Program-made: the position numbers and the translations under genes
Shown: positions 1 through 11,913 of the stretch, piece by piece
How positions within the stretch are numbered: the stretch's first letter is position 1
Layout: every line of letters begins with the position of its first letter
The notes under the pieces: generated by a model
What the model was told of the DNA's origin: nothing
Databases searched by the model: none
What the model saw: only the letters and a program-made list of their open reading frames with translations
NCBI GenBank assembly: GCA_030159075.1
Contig: BROG01000107.1
Location: 1 to 64,000, forward strand
Length of the DNA: 64,000 nt
From: Atrina japonica
Taxonomy: Eukaryota; Mollusca; Bivalvia; Pterioida; Pinnidae
Direction of reading: 5' to 3'

Positions 1-60
1 AGTGAAAGATTCTTGAGTGGGACGCTAAATAGCAATAAACAAAAAACAAAAACAAAAATG
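1..60 (+). mobile_element. 3' tail of a SINE cut by the window edge
   Basis: AGTGAAAGATTCTTGAGTGG, then GACGCTAAATAGCAATAAAC and an A-rich tail, as at the 3' end of the 15.7-kb SINE. Confidence 0.6.
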
Positions 61-410
61 GATAAACGACAATACCTATTTAAGGCTGGGTCTATCAATA
101 AAGGGTGATTCATATGTTTTTATGTTTTACATTTGCTCTTAGATTCTGTACATCCGATTACAAGACGTTTCGGTACCTAAAGAAAACAAAAAAATCGGAT
201 ATGAATTTCATTATATGTTAGGGTGCTTCTCACTCCGGATAGAAAAAAAACAAAATATGTAGGTAAATACGGGTGATACTAAATGAAGAACTCTGAAGAA
301 CTCTAGAATAGAACTTGGGGGGGTGTAGTGGGTGATATTTTCAGTTGTATTTACATTGAACTTAGAATCAATGAATTCATTACTAACAACCTACATTTAC
401 ATGTATGCAC

Positions 411-1610
411 TTGTAGCTCTATAAAAAACGACAAAAAGCAATAGATTTTTTTATATGACAAAAATGGATTTGAAAAATAGTGATACCCCGAACTCCAGCA
501 TTTTTGAAACAGTTATTTTTCTAATAAGGTAAATGTTAACGTTAGTTGACGTTAGATCTACGTGTAGGTCGAATTTTGATTTTTACCAACACTGTTTGAT
601 ACTAATACAGTGGTTCTGGTAAGGAATTATCATTATATTTCACTATTTTTTTATCATTATCTCCCACTTCAAGAAGGTATGCTCCTCTCATTTGACCCAA
701 AAAAAAACAAGTACAGTTTATACCAAAGATTACATTAGATGTAGTCGATCCAGTGGTTATGAAAAGGAGTTGAAGATGTGAAAGTTTGTCGGACAGACGC
801 TGGGCAACAGGCGACCAGAAAACTATGGTTCATGTGATCTAAAAAATGTCAAATACGGCTATTTTTTTTTTTCAGAACATAAGAGAAAATCCCGAAAACA
901 CTTTTTGACTCATCCTCAGTTTAGATCACCGTCTTATAATTCCTTTTATCCCTTAATGTAGATGTTCCGAAGAAAACATTTCCCAAGAACCGATAATCCC
1001 GTACAGTCCCAAGCCACATCCTGGATCTAACCCCGATCCCATCTGGTACGAACTTAACACTCGTAAGGGATCATAATAAATTAATTTTATTCTACAAAGT
1101 TTATTCAAAATATCTTTAAGTAGTGATCATGAAGAACAAGCTGACAGTATGGAAAAAGTGATCTCACGACACCTTTCCTGTTTTGCAATCACCCGATCAG
1201 ATATAAATTATATAAAACATAGATATAAAGAAAGTTACGAATAACCGCTGCATTTTTTCTGATCGCGTATGTTGTCCAGCGTCTGTCCGACAAACGTTCA
1301 TATCTTCAACTTCTTCTACAGATTCACGTAATGTAACCTTGGGCATAAACTGTACTTACGGGAAGAAAATGAAAGATGCATACTTTCTTGAAAGGGAGAT
1401 TATAAAGAAAACAGTGAAATATAATGATAATAATTATGAAAAAATCCTTACCAGAACCACTGTATTGCTATCAAACAGTGTTGGTCTAAGTCAAAATTAG
1501 ACCTACGTGTAGGCCTACTAACGTTATATTACCATTTTTCAAATGCATTTTGTCATATTATATATATACTTTTGTTGCTTTTTGTGGTTTTTTTTTTATA
1601 GAGCTACAAA
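411..1610. repeat. Large imperfect inverted repeat (foldback element)
   Basis: Left arm ~411-830 and right arm ~1250-1610 are reverse complements. Examples: TTGTAGCTCTATA (411-423) with TATAGAGCTACAA (1597-1609); the CAACACTGTTTGAT/ATCAAACAGTGTTG pair; CCAGAACCACTGTAT against ATACAGTGGTTCTGG; and GTCGGACAGACGCTGGGCAAC against GTTGTCCAGCGTCTGTCCGAC-type sequence. The spacer of about 420 bases has no recognised gene. It could be a foldback DNA transposon. Confidence 0.65.
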
Positions 1611-3197
1611 GCAGTTTGATTTATTTGAGTGTGTCTTGAAATATTTTATTGAAGTTGTTAGTTTATGAACCACGTATGTCCATTGGTTTTTCCTTTTTTG
1701 GCAATTAAGCCTTTAGTTCCAGTACTTTGCCTGGGAACTTTCGGGATCAAAATTACATCCCGGCCCTGTAAGCTAAATGCCTGCATATATTATAATATAT
1801 AATATATCTGTTTCCTTAACCACTGCGTGGTCGTTTTTTTATATAATTCAGATAAAATATTGCATAAAATCTATTATATTCGTATATTCACCTTTTACTG
1901 TTCATTGGCGAACATTTGATCATTCGTTTAAGTTTTAGCTTTAAGGCTCTGAAACTGGTAATGGACCAGAAGTCGCCTGAGACCAATAGTCGGCTAAGAT
2001 TAGTTGTCGGCTAAAACCAGTAGTCGGCTAAGATCAGTTGTCGACTAAGATAAGTTGTCGGCTAAGACCAGTAGTCGGCTAAGACCAGAAGTCGTCTGAG
2101 ACCAGTAGACGCCTAAGATCAGAAGTCGCCTAGGATCAGAGGTCTCCTGAAACCAGTAGTAGGTACTCTGCAGGAACGTCATTATCTGTCACAATGGTGA
2201 GAAGGAGATTCGCATCGTTGCGGTATTTCAATACCAGCGTTATAATACTTGGAAATAAAAGGTGAAATTTATCTAAACGCTAATACGTGAAGAGATACAA
2301 TGATATAAATATAATTATAAAATGATGTTATACCTCGTGAAAATATACACTTAAATCCAGTGGATTTTTATCGCGAACATAGAACGTAGCGTCATTTAAT
2401 GAAACGGACTATAATTTGGATCGCTCGCGCAGCACAGCAGACGTAAACAACAACAAGATATTGTCAACAAATGATGCTCAGAAATCGTCAAGATCAAAAC
2501 AGTAAACCACCCTTAATTCCATGGTAGTTAACAGTTTGAAAAATTTAAATTTTGAACGGAATTTCAGAAGTTCGTAAATACTTAGAGAAAATACAGAAGT
2601 CGGCTGAAGTTACAAAGAAATAAAACTGTGAATTTCAGCGAATTCTGATTGATACCTGCGATGCGAAATGCATATAAAATAACAACACCCTTAAAAAATC
2701 CCGTTAGGTCTTACCAACGTTAAGACACAGTAAAGTCAAAACAAAGTCATGACTGACGCAACACACACCTTTCATACTACACAACACCTCCCCATTATTA
2801 GTCTCGATATATTTTGTTAAAATAACAACTTGATCTCGAGAAATTCCACCAGCTTTAACTTTTATTTAAATAAAATTAAACAGTATACTTTTCCTATCGA
2901 CAGTTTGTTGAAATTTAGGCAGATATAGGGCCTAATAGGTTCATCGTCAGTTATCGATACGACGATAGGTCTACTGCATCAAGTCAAGCCTCCGGGGGTC
3001 CAGCATCGAATTAAAATTAATATAGAATTATAGAATTCAATCAATAAATCTGTTTTCATATATCAATAATTAAAAAAACCAGAGATGTTTGGCAAATCCT
3101 AAAATAAATCGTTGATATCGCTGTATAAATTGCAGAAACAGGCCATAACCAATTGAAAACCATGTATAGTACATATACAGACGCCCAGTTCAAATAA

Positions 3198-3460
3198 GTC
3201 TCAGTGGCGCAGTGGTTAAAGCGTTTGTTTCCATGTTGGTTGTGTGAGTTCGACTGAATTTTTGATTTTTCACTTTTAAAGGTAAGTGATACATACAGTC
3301 CACCTTTTTATTGTTTATTGTTGTATAACGGCTCAAGAATATTTCACTCATATGAAAACGTCACCAAATGCCGGTGAAGGGCTTCAAATTTTGGCCTATG
3401 CTCGGCACTTACGGCCATTGAGCAATGAGGGTTCTTTAACGTGCCGACACTTACTGTGGC
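3198..3460. mobile_element. SINE material: tRNA-like head joined to a reversed SINE body
   Basis: TGGCGCAGTGGTTAAAGCG (~3204) is an A-box-like head and GTGTGAGTTCGACT (~3243) a B box. From ~3305 the body CTCATATGAAAACGTCACCA...GGCACTTACGGCC runs opposite to the complete SINE at 15.7 kb. This may be two insertions tail to tail or an inverted chimera. Confidence 0.55.
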
Positions 3461-3682
3461 AGTAGTCGCCTAAGAACAGAAGTCGGCTAAGACCAGTAGT
3501 CGACTAAGATCAATAATCGGCTAAGACCAGTAGTCGTCTGAGACCAGTAGACGCCTAAGATTAGAAGTCGCCTAAGAACAGAAGTCGGCTAAGACCAGTA
3601 ATCGGCTAAGACCAGTAGTCGTCTAAGACCAGTAGTCGCCTACGATCAGAAGTCGCCTAAGAACAGAAGTCGGTTAAGACCT

Positions 3683-4029
3683 GGGCCCGAAGTCACCAAA
3701 TTTACTCAGTACTCAAGCTCAACTAACTTTTAGCGATTTTAAGGTAAAACATGCAAACTATATTCTGTAATTGGACATGTTTGTAAACTGATGGCATACA
3801 ATTGAGTAATGTAAAAAGTATTGCCATTTGAAGAAAACTTCCAGTTTGAGTACGTACTCCTTAGTACCGTACTCAACGTATTTATTCGGCATAAGTGTGA
3901 CGCAAAAATTTATATGTAAATGCACCTAATATGTTTCCTAATAACTAACATCCAAAAGTTTTATAATAGTCAAAATAATGAAATAAAAGTTGAGCCTGAG
4001 TATTGAGTAAATTTGGTGACTTCGGGCCC
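3683..4029. mobile_element. MITE with ~41-bp terminal inverted repeats inside the minisatellite
   Basis: Left end 3683-3723 starts GGGCCCGAAGTCACCAAATT; right end 3989-4029 finishes AATTTGGTGACTTCGGGCCC. Over 41 bases the arms differ at about two positions. The element is 347 bases, has no open frame, and splits the 17-bp array. Confidence 0.78.
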
Positions 4030-4147
4030 TGTAATCGGCTAAGACCAGTAGACACCTAAGATCACTAGTCGTCTAAGACCAGTAGTCACTTCAGATCAGT
4101 AGTTGCCTAAGACCAGAAGTCGGTTAAGCTTAGACCAGCTGGGTCCA

Positions 4148-4270
4148 GCACCATAAAATTTAAGAATTACTTAACTCTAGAAATTTTATTCATGTGTGGC
4201 AAATCCTGAAATCTGATTGGCTGAGCAAATTTTAATATTCACAACTTTGATAAACCCTCAAGTTTTATGG
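4148..4270. mobile_element. ~125-bp MITE, copy 1
   Basis: Starts GCACCATAAAATTTAAGAAT and ends CCTCAAGTTTTATGG. It is clearly related to the element at 4776-4903, including the central TGATTGGCTGAGC. It interrupts the 17-bp array. Confidence 0.65.
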
Positions 4271-4775
4271 GTTCAGTAGTCGACTAAGACAAGTAGTTGC
4301 TTAAGACCAGTAATCGGCTAAGACCAGTAGTCACCTAAGATCAGTAATCGGCTAAGACCAGTAATCGGCTAAGACCAGTAATCGCCTAAGACCAGTAGTC
4401 GCATAAGACCAGTAATCGGCTAAGACCAGTAATCGGCTAAGACCAATAGTCGCCTAAGACCAGTAATCGCCTAAGACCAGTAGTCGCCTAAGACCAGTAG
4501 TCGCCTAAGACCAGTAATCGGCTAAGACCAGTAGTCGCCTAAGACTAATAATCGGCTAAGACCAGTAATCGGCTAAGACCAGTAGTCGCCTAAGACCAGT
4601 AATCGGCTAAGACCAGTAATCGGCTAAGACCAGTAGTCGCCTAAGACCAGTAGTCGCCTAAGACCAGTAATCGGCTAAGACCAATACTCACCTAAGACCA
4701 GTAATCGGCTAAGACCAGTAGTCGCCTAAGACCAGTAGTCGCCTAAGACCAGAAGTTGGCCGAGACCAGGGCCTT

Positions 4776-4903
4776 GCACCATAAAACTTAAGAATTACTT
4801 AAGTCTAAAAATTTTACTAAACTTTGGTAAACCCCAAAATTTGATTGGCTGAGCTGGTTGAGAATATTCTAAGACTTGAGTAAATTCTCAAGTTTTATTG
4901 TGC
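4776..4903. mobile_element. ~128-bp MITE, copy 2
   Basis: Left end GCACCATAAAACTTAAGAAT and right end ATTCTCAAGTTTTATTGTGC form inverted repeats. The centre has TTTGATTGGCTGAGC as in copy 1. Inserted near the end of the 17-bp array. Confidence 0.7.
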
Positions 4904-5150
4904 CGGCCGCAGTAGTCGCCGAAGATCATAGTCGGCCACGATCAGTAATTTGCAATGAAGCTGTTTATTATGCAGCCTTGATACTATGTAACTCATATAA
5001 ATATTGTCGTCTTTCACTTGATAAAGGCCAAGGGGCCGAAAAATTTGTGAATATTGAGTGTATTTACTGTATTTTCGCATAACGATACTTTCCTTTGGAG
5101 GACATTGAATTCATAAGACCAGTAGTCGCCTAAGACCAGTAGTGGGCTAT

Positions 5151-6953
5151 TATGTGATTTCGGTTATATACATGTAGTATGTGATTTTGCGAGATTTGTT
5201 TAGGTGTTGACACGTTGATGCTGCAATGTTACTTTTATACAACCATAGTGATTTTTTTATATATATTCCTTGTTTATTATTCGTACACTCACTGTAGATC
5301 TACTTGATTTATTCGCAAATATTCGAACACTCTACCTGATTCATTTGTTTAGCATATCAAGGGTGTAGGACAAGGCGAGGAGGAGGCACGTGTCCCCCCT
5401 TTTGAAACTGGGGGGGGGGCCAGTATGTTTGTGCGCGCCCACTTTTTAACGTTATTTCCTTTATCACACAGCCCCATTTTTTTTAAATACTTGATTTTTT
5501 TCAAAGCAGTAGTTATAATTCTTATATAATTGATTTTCCGGAATCCGTACTTAGTATTAATAAAATTTTCGCGACTCTCTACGCTCGGCCAAAACAATTA
5601 CATTATATATACTCTTCCTTCCCTATTGCCCATCATTTCAGTAAAGAAATTTTCGTTTTATTTTCCTCAGCTTGTATGAATATAAAAAATTATTTCTAAA
5701 CTTGGCAAATTTTGCATTGATCAAAATGTATGTTATATCTTACCAATTTTTTACACATTACATGTATGTAGGCGTAGGTACCGGGTTGACCTGGATTGCT
5801 ATGCCTATTTTCGCATCTGGATGCAGAAAAAAGGGATTCCTCCCAAAAAATATCTGAAAGATGCGTAAAATCCTACCCCTAATGGAATATTGCCTCACAG
5901 TTTAATTAATGTCACCAGCCTCAAACCTAACCCCTTTTAAAACCACCTTTTGATTTGCTTCCTACATCACTGCATTAAGAACACACCATTTTCACGCACA
6001 TGACGTCTTGTCACCCCCCCCAAAAAATAAAGATAAAAAAATACGCCCTTCTTTGAAAATTCCTGGATCCGGTCCTGTAATCAATTCTCAATATTTTGAA
6101 CGGTTGTGCCCCCCACACACACACACGCACACGCACATACTTTTCTGCAACCAGCTACGCCAATGCATATATTTTTGCAGAGGATACACGGGAAACATCT
6201 TTAATCATCAAGAAATGTACCTCACATGCCCAATGCGAAATTGTTTTATTAAGTTTCAGGCAGCTGTAGCGTATGAGAAACAGCTACATAAAGAAACGAA
6301 TGTTAGCACTTAAAGTACATTACCAAACAGGATGACCTTTCTTCCATATTTCTGCCAACAGATACTGTAACTGGCATAATTTCGCTGACTTTTCCTTTTC
6401 AAGTGATTTTTGTGTGAATATTTAAGATAAGCTGGTATTAACGATATACACGTAAGTTATCAGATGAAGATTCGTTTCCCTGCACTTAAATCTCTTATAT
6501 GATATTACATCTGTATCATCTAAATGGACCAGCATCACTAACATTTGTGCTTCAATAGAAATGATTATCTGATATCCTTCTATTTAACAAAAACTAGATG
6601 TTGCCATAAGATTGCATTTTGTACCTAATTTTACCGATCTGAGCAGTTGATCGGACAATATTCATAATTGGTTTGATGTCTGATTTCATATGTTAAACTG
6701 TTTTTACCGCTATACACTGGGACAGGGTTCATTCTTATTTGTCACGTGGATTGTGACGCAACGGTGAAAATAAACAAGACTACAGACTCTTCGGTTGCCG
6801 AATTCTGCCTTTTCGCGTTGTTTCTAACGGGTAGTTAATTTTGTGAAATTCTCTTCAGATTGTATAATTTTATAAACATTCAAAAATTGATGGTTTCACA
6901 ATGTATATAGAACAAAGAAGAAATAAGGCGAAATGGCAGATATCAGCCACCAT

Positions 6954-6955
<2 letters not shown>
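5151..6955. other. Intergenic, no gene seen
   Basis: AT-rich sequence with short C/G runs (5390-5420, 6014-6020) and a fragment CTTTGAAAATTCCTGGATCC that looks like a common dispersed repeat (similar at 36376). Open frames are short and without recognisable motifs. Confidence 0.6.

Positions 6956-7011
<56 letters not shown>
6956..7011. repeat. (CT)n microsatellite
   Basis: Perfect dinucleotide run. Confidence 0.98.
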
Positions 7012-7015
<4 letters not shown>

Positions 7016-7159
7016 ACTACATAAAGCGTGCTCAAGGCCAAGAGCTCTTCCGATTTGTACAAATTGGGTGTTCAGATTGAATTAAAAGGACATCATAATT
7101 GTATTCCAACTCTTTTTATTGGGATACAAAATAATCTATGATCTGCAGTTTGATATCGA

Positions 7160-7605
7160 ACATAAAATAATCTCAGATACCAATGCAAAGTATGAATTTT
7201 TATGATATCCATGATATAGAAACAAACTACTCTGACATATTATTGACACAGTGATATCGAAAACCGCGTTTAATGTCAACGTTCCGCAAATTTTACGGTC
7301 GGTATAATAGTCTTGTTTGCGACTACTCTGTTTCACTAAGTGAAATGTTGAGTTGCCTTTTCGTTGGCGGTTTGTTGAGACGTGTGTACCAATTGTGACG
7401 AGGACACACTCCTCGCGTATTTCATTGGACTTGACTGTGGACTCACGGCGGGTGTGACCGGTCGACAGGGGATGCTTACTCCTCCATGGCACCTGATCCC
7501 ACCTCTTGTTTTCCAGAGGTCCGTGTTTGTCCATTTTTACCGGATTTGTATCTATGTCCTGGACATTCTATTGATTTACACTTTGGTATCTGAGATTTTT
7601 TATAT
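7160..7605 (+). mobile_element. Truncated 3' fragment of the reverse-transcriptase element
   Basis: From ~7240 the sequence matches the end of the reverse transcriptase and the 3' UTR up to the terminus near 7600. At 7165-7215 an inverted, decayed piece of the same terminus is also present (CTCAGATACCAATGCAAAGT), so the fragment has an inverted partner at its 5' side. Confidence 0.6.
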
Positions 7606-7675
7606 TGTATATGAATACCAAGACCTGACCTTATTAACGCAAAATATATAGGAATACAAGATTGTTTATGTCTGT

Positions 7676-8749
7676 GTATAACTTTTATTTATAATTGTTC
7701 ATCAAATACAATTAGTAAAAGTAGAAAAAAATCGAAATAATTGTTGTTAAACACAGTCAATGCCTCTTTAAATAAATAAATTTCATGTCAAACGACGATC
7801 ATTAATATTGTTTGTAGGAACATTAAGCTGCTATAAATCGCATTTTGATTACCATAAATTATTCGTATTGATTAGTTATTTCATACACAGATCCATATTC
7901 TCATAAACCAAATCAGTTATCCATTTAAATATGTACAGTAGACAAAGATAAAATATCAAACATGAGAAATGTGTGTATCATTTAGAAGCTTTAACAAATT
8001 ACTTAATGGGAAAAGAAACCAAGAAATTGTGTTAAGACAAAGTGCTGGTATATGATTAAGTAATACTATCAGTTTATAGAGGCTTTTAATTTAAGGGGCA
8101 TATTAGTCTTAATTAAAACCCGATGAGTTCTACTGAAGTTTGTTAAGACAATGATATATGACAATTGCTACATGCTTGACCACAATTAATCTGATAACAT
8201 TTGATATAATTTTGATATCATTTTACCCTTTCTTCTGTTTCTATTTCCAATAATTATCGCTTTATCTTGTATATTAGTTAGATTTCAAGGTTGACCTCGT
8301 ACGGTATAGTTCACAAGTTTATATGTGTCCTCTATTATATAAATGTTTTGATAAGTTTTAACGTATTAGATCTCAGTTTTTAAACTCTGTAATTTTGGAT
8401 AAAATAACTCACGATATATATCCACAGGCAATGTCTCATATTAGAAAAACGACTGATTAGTAAAAGTAGGTCTGTAATTAATTATTTCTTAGGCATCTCT
8501 CGTTAGCACGTGTCTATAATTCTGCAGTTTCATTGTTCATTATGCAAGGATGTTTTTTATTCTTAAGAAATTGCTATTTCTCGGCCGCATTGTCAATATA
8601 TCTCTACCCCTATTAGCAGTCACCACACAACTGAAAAATACTGGACATTTAATATGTATTCATGTTCCACTGTGACATCATTAGTGGATCAAAATCCCAA
8701 ATAATTGTGATGAATTCGGCAACATAAATGGCACAAAACCGGTATTAAT
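7676..8749. other. Intergenic, no gene seen
   Basis: AT-rich; the first 100 bases resemble one end of the 37.4-kb MITE. Nothing else recognised. Confidence 0.55.
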
Positions 8750-9010
8750 TTCAAATTGTGTTTTACGCCACACTCAATAATTTTTCAGTTTTATGGTGGC
8801 GGCCAGTTTTTAATGGTGGAGGAGAGAAACCAGTTACAATGTACCCATCGATCGGACTTCCGCAAGTAAACTGGAAAACTTTCTCACAATATCGGCTTGG
8901 GTTCCCCCGAGCCTCGAACCTGCGCTAACAAGACGTGAGAGACTTCATGTTCAAAGAGCAAGTCTCTAACGCCTCAGCCCACAAAGGCTCCGCAAAAACC
9001 GTCCCGAAAT
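8750..9010 (-). mobile_element. tRNA-derived SINE, minus strand
   Basis: On the minus strand, a TGGGCTGAGGCGTTAGAGAC A-box-like head is followed by GCAGGTTCGAGGCTCGG, a B-box match. The body ends in TGTGGCGTAAAACACAA (reverse of 8752-8770). It sits about 200 bases upstream of the gene A promoter block. Confidence 0.55.
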
Positions 9011-9214
9011 GCAAAGTTCGAATCTGCCGTATTCTAAAGGCGATTTCAGGGAGCTTAAGTTATATCAAGTTTAGTAGATGAAGTATTAGACATAGATACC
9101 GAAATCACTGGATATCACGATTCGTTTGTTTGGACGTTTTCTTGTCAATACGCATAGATGTTATTTTACTTGAGAATAAGCTAACAGAAGAATACACCTA
9201 AATTTATGTACTTT

Positions 9215-9501
9215 ATATCATTTTTGTTTATTTCGTAATGACACCTGCTTAATGTTCCTATCCTTTTTACATAAATGTGTTGTTAATGTACACATTCGTT
9301 TTATTATGGTATCTAAGAAATGATAAAAGATGTTTTATTTCTATGATTGCATTTAAGTATTATTATAACCAAGCACTATTTTAGAATGATTTTGTTTTTG
9401 CGAAATGAAGATTTCTCATTGGTCGACAAAGTTTAGAATACTTACATAAATGCTCTGATGGCTAGGATAACTTTAGTCTCAGATCTGTGACGTTTGGGAC
9501 A
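9215..9501 (+). promoter_or_regulatory. Gene A promoter and 5' UTR (shared with gene B)
   Basis: About 290 bases before the ATG align with the region before gene B. Shared blocks are TTTCGTAATGACACC, TTTATTTCTATGATTGCATTTAA, GATTTCTCATT-GTCGACAAAG and TAACTTTAGTCTCAGATCTG just before the ATG. The TATA-like position reads TACATAAA (9443-9450), weaker than TATATAAA in gene B. TCAGATC (9479-9485) fits the initiator consensus YYANWYY and may be the start site. The spacing from the TATA-like box (about 38 bases) is slightly long. Confidence 0.5.
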
Positions 9502-10302
9502 ATGTTTGTCGCTTTATTCTGTATCGTTGTATTTGTATTGGACCGTGGATCTAGAGCATATTGTCCACATGAAGATACAGACTTAAAACTGTGGAGTGAT
9601 GCCGAAACTTGGTCGACCAACATGGTTAGATGCTATATGTTATTGCTTTATATTGTATTATTTCTTAAGGCCCTATTTCCATTTTATTTTAAGGTCCAAA
9701 TTTATTTTGCAGGCTATCTTTTAGATAGGCAGAATAAAAAAACACCGACTTAATCCATTCAACCCTGTAGGCCATAATAGACTGGTTATAAACAATAGAA
9801 AGATCATACCATTCAGATACTCTGGGGTGAAAAGATTAAGTTATTTCAAAAACATACTTTTTTATTGTTATAGGAAATAGAGATATATCGTGATAGTAAA
9901 AATTTTGACTGAAATTTCGTATGACCCAAATGACTTACGGAATAAAATGAAATTTAATCATGTAGAAAACCTGTAATTGACATCATTATAATTTTCAATG
10001 AACATAATATTTTACAATTAATAGTTTATACTTTTATCACAGGTGCCAACGTTTAATGATAGTGTTGTTGTTTCCGGGAAAGTGTTATTAAACAAAGGCG
10101 ATCTTCCTGAGTTTTTTAGCATTACCATAACAGGCAAGCTGGTATTAAGTCCGGATGTAAATCATAAAATTCGTGCTCGTTACATGCTTATACATCAACA
10201 TGGAGAGCTACATATCGGATCTGAAGATTGCAAGTTCGCTGGAAAGGCGGTTATCACATTGCTTGGTAAGTTTTTGATGATAATAATAATAATAATAATA
10301 GC

Positions 10303-10348
<46 letters not shown>

Positions 10349-10349
10349 C

Positions 10350-10389
<40 letters not shown>

Positions 10390-10485
10390 TTTTTATAATA
10401 ATAATAAGAAGAAGAAGAAGAATAATAGATATTTAATAACATATTATTATTGTTGTTGTTGCTGCTGTTATTTTGTTGTTGTCAT

Positions 10486-10583
<98 letters not shown>

Positions 10584-10923
10584 AAATCTACAACACTTTT
10601 GTGATATAACGCTTATTTCATTATACAAATTAATGTTGTTAGTCCACTTTTATCTCTGCAGGCGAACCTGATACACTTGAAATACCATCTTTCGGAGAAA
10701 AGTTTCTCGGTGTTGGAGCTAACGGTACATTAGAACTCCACGGACAGAAAACACTTACCTGGACCAAATTAATAGCAACAGCAGAAAAATTTCAACCGAA
10801 TTTGGGCATCTTTTTTAATCATGAGGTTCTGTACATTCCATATGCTTTTTTTCTATCAGGAGATGGTTTACATAATCAAAATATTTGTAAAGAAAACAAA
10901 AACATCTTTAGTTTAGTTTTGTA

Positions 10924-11004
<81 letters not shown>

Positions 11005-11844
11005 TCACTCACTCTACACAATATTTAAACGACGTTTTTGTCTCGTTTTTCTGAAGGAAACAGATGAAAAGGACATTACAAAATCCGGTGTTTTTGTGTA
11101 TCAGTTCGGAAAAAATGGCTCCAAGAAGAATAGCATTTTCGCTAAATTGCGTGAAAAGTCGCAAACAAAAGAAGATGAATCTATAAAAGATGTGTCTACG
11201 TTTATTCAAGGTTAGTTAGTCGTATATTTTTCGTTTCCAAAAAAGGAGGAAATCATACCTTTAGGTCTAGTTAAAATAAACGAACAAATTGCATTCCCAC
11301 ATGTTGCTGATGTTTTTAATCATATCAAAATTGTTTCACATATATATTGATAATTACACGCCAACAGGTAGGGTGACCTGACTAATTGTGTAATTGATTT
11401 ATTGATAATTCTTCGATGTGCCACGCCTATCTTGATCCAGGCTTTCGTTTTATAAAACCTTTGTGAAGCAGTCATAACTTAATAATAAGACCGGGAATTT
11501 ATGAGAGTATATCCCCGTTTGTACACGTTATGTTCTAAATAGACAAGGGTATAAAAGTTCAATCATATCAGTTTTGAAGTCGCCATGAGTGCCAGAAATG
11601 TTTATTACAAAACAAAGTCCAAACATCGATCACTTCTTGACACCGATCATGTTACTGTATACGTGAAAATTTACGCGTGGGGTTAATTTACATTTTTTCG
11701 TGTTCATTACCTCTTCGTCCCTCGCGTACCAGTCCCACAGTTGTGTCAAGAATCATTATTAGATACTGGATTGGTCACGGCAAGGTGTGACCTCGCGTAA
11801 TTAACAACACGCGGAAATATCCACTTTACAGTATATACTTTGCA

Positions 11845-11913
<69 letters not shown>

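Larger units (their letters stand above)
1968..5150. repeat. 17-bp minisatellite field (interrupted)
   Basis: Blocks at ~1968-2165, 3462-3681, 4031-4133, 4274-4772 and 5117-5150 repeat a 17-base unit, TAAGACCAGTAGTCGCC, with a common variant ending AATCGGC. The longest block has about 29 units. Interruptions are caused by inserted MITEs and a SINE, so the array was once more continuous. Confidence 0.85.
9502..10825 (+). other. Gene A exons 1-3: signal peptide and G8 domain
   Basis: Exon 1 encodes residues 1-41: a hydrophobic leader, likely cleaved after GSRA, then YCPHED and a Trp-Ser...Thr-Trp segment. Exon 2 starts with VP and continues with a short beta-strand pattern (VVVSGKVLLNKG, ITGKLVLSPD, GELHIGSEDCKFAGKAVITLLG). 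The W-x(n)-TW...VP opening and the glycine-rich, strand-rich repeats are the G8 signature of the PKHD1/CEMIP/TMEM2 group. Exon 3 completes it with the GVGANGTLELHGQ and TWTKL segments. Intron 1 is phase 0 and intron 2 is phase 1. Intron 2 holds long (TAA)n and (TA)n tracts immediately after the donor. Confidence 0.85.

Noticed and set aside
4274..4772. CRISPR-like array of short direct repeats
   Set aside because: Units are contiguous 17-mers without unique spacers, in an animal genome.
1..9140. A third CEMIP-like copy upstream
   Set aside because: Searched by eye for the landmark motifs (YPAHFH, LEDGGE, AAGSD) on both strands and found none.
10043..10585. Continuous 180-codon protein from exon 2 into the (TAA)n/(TA)n tract
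   Set aside because: Only the first 74 codons are exon; a GTAAGT donor at 10266 matches gene B, and the rest is microsatellite translation.
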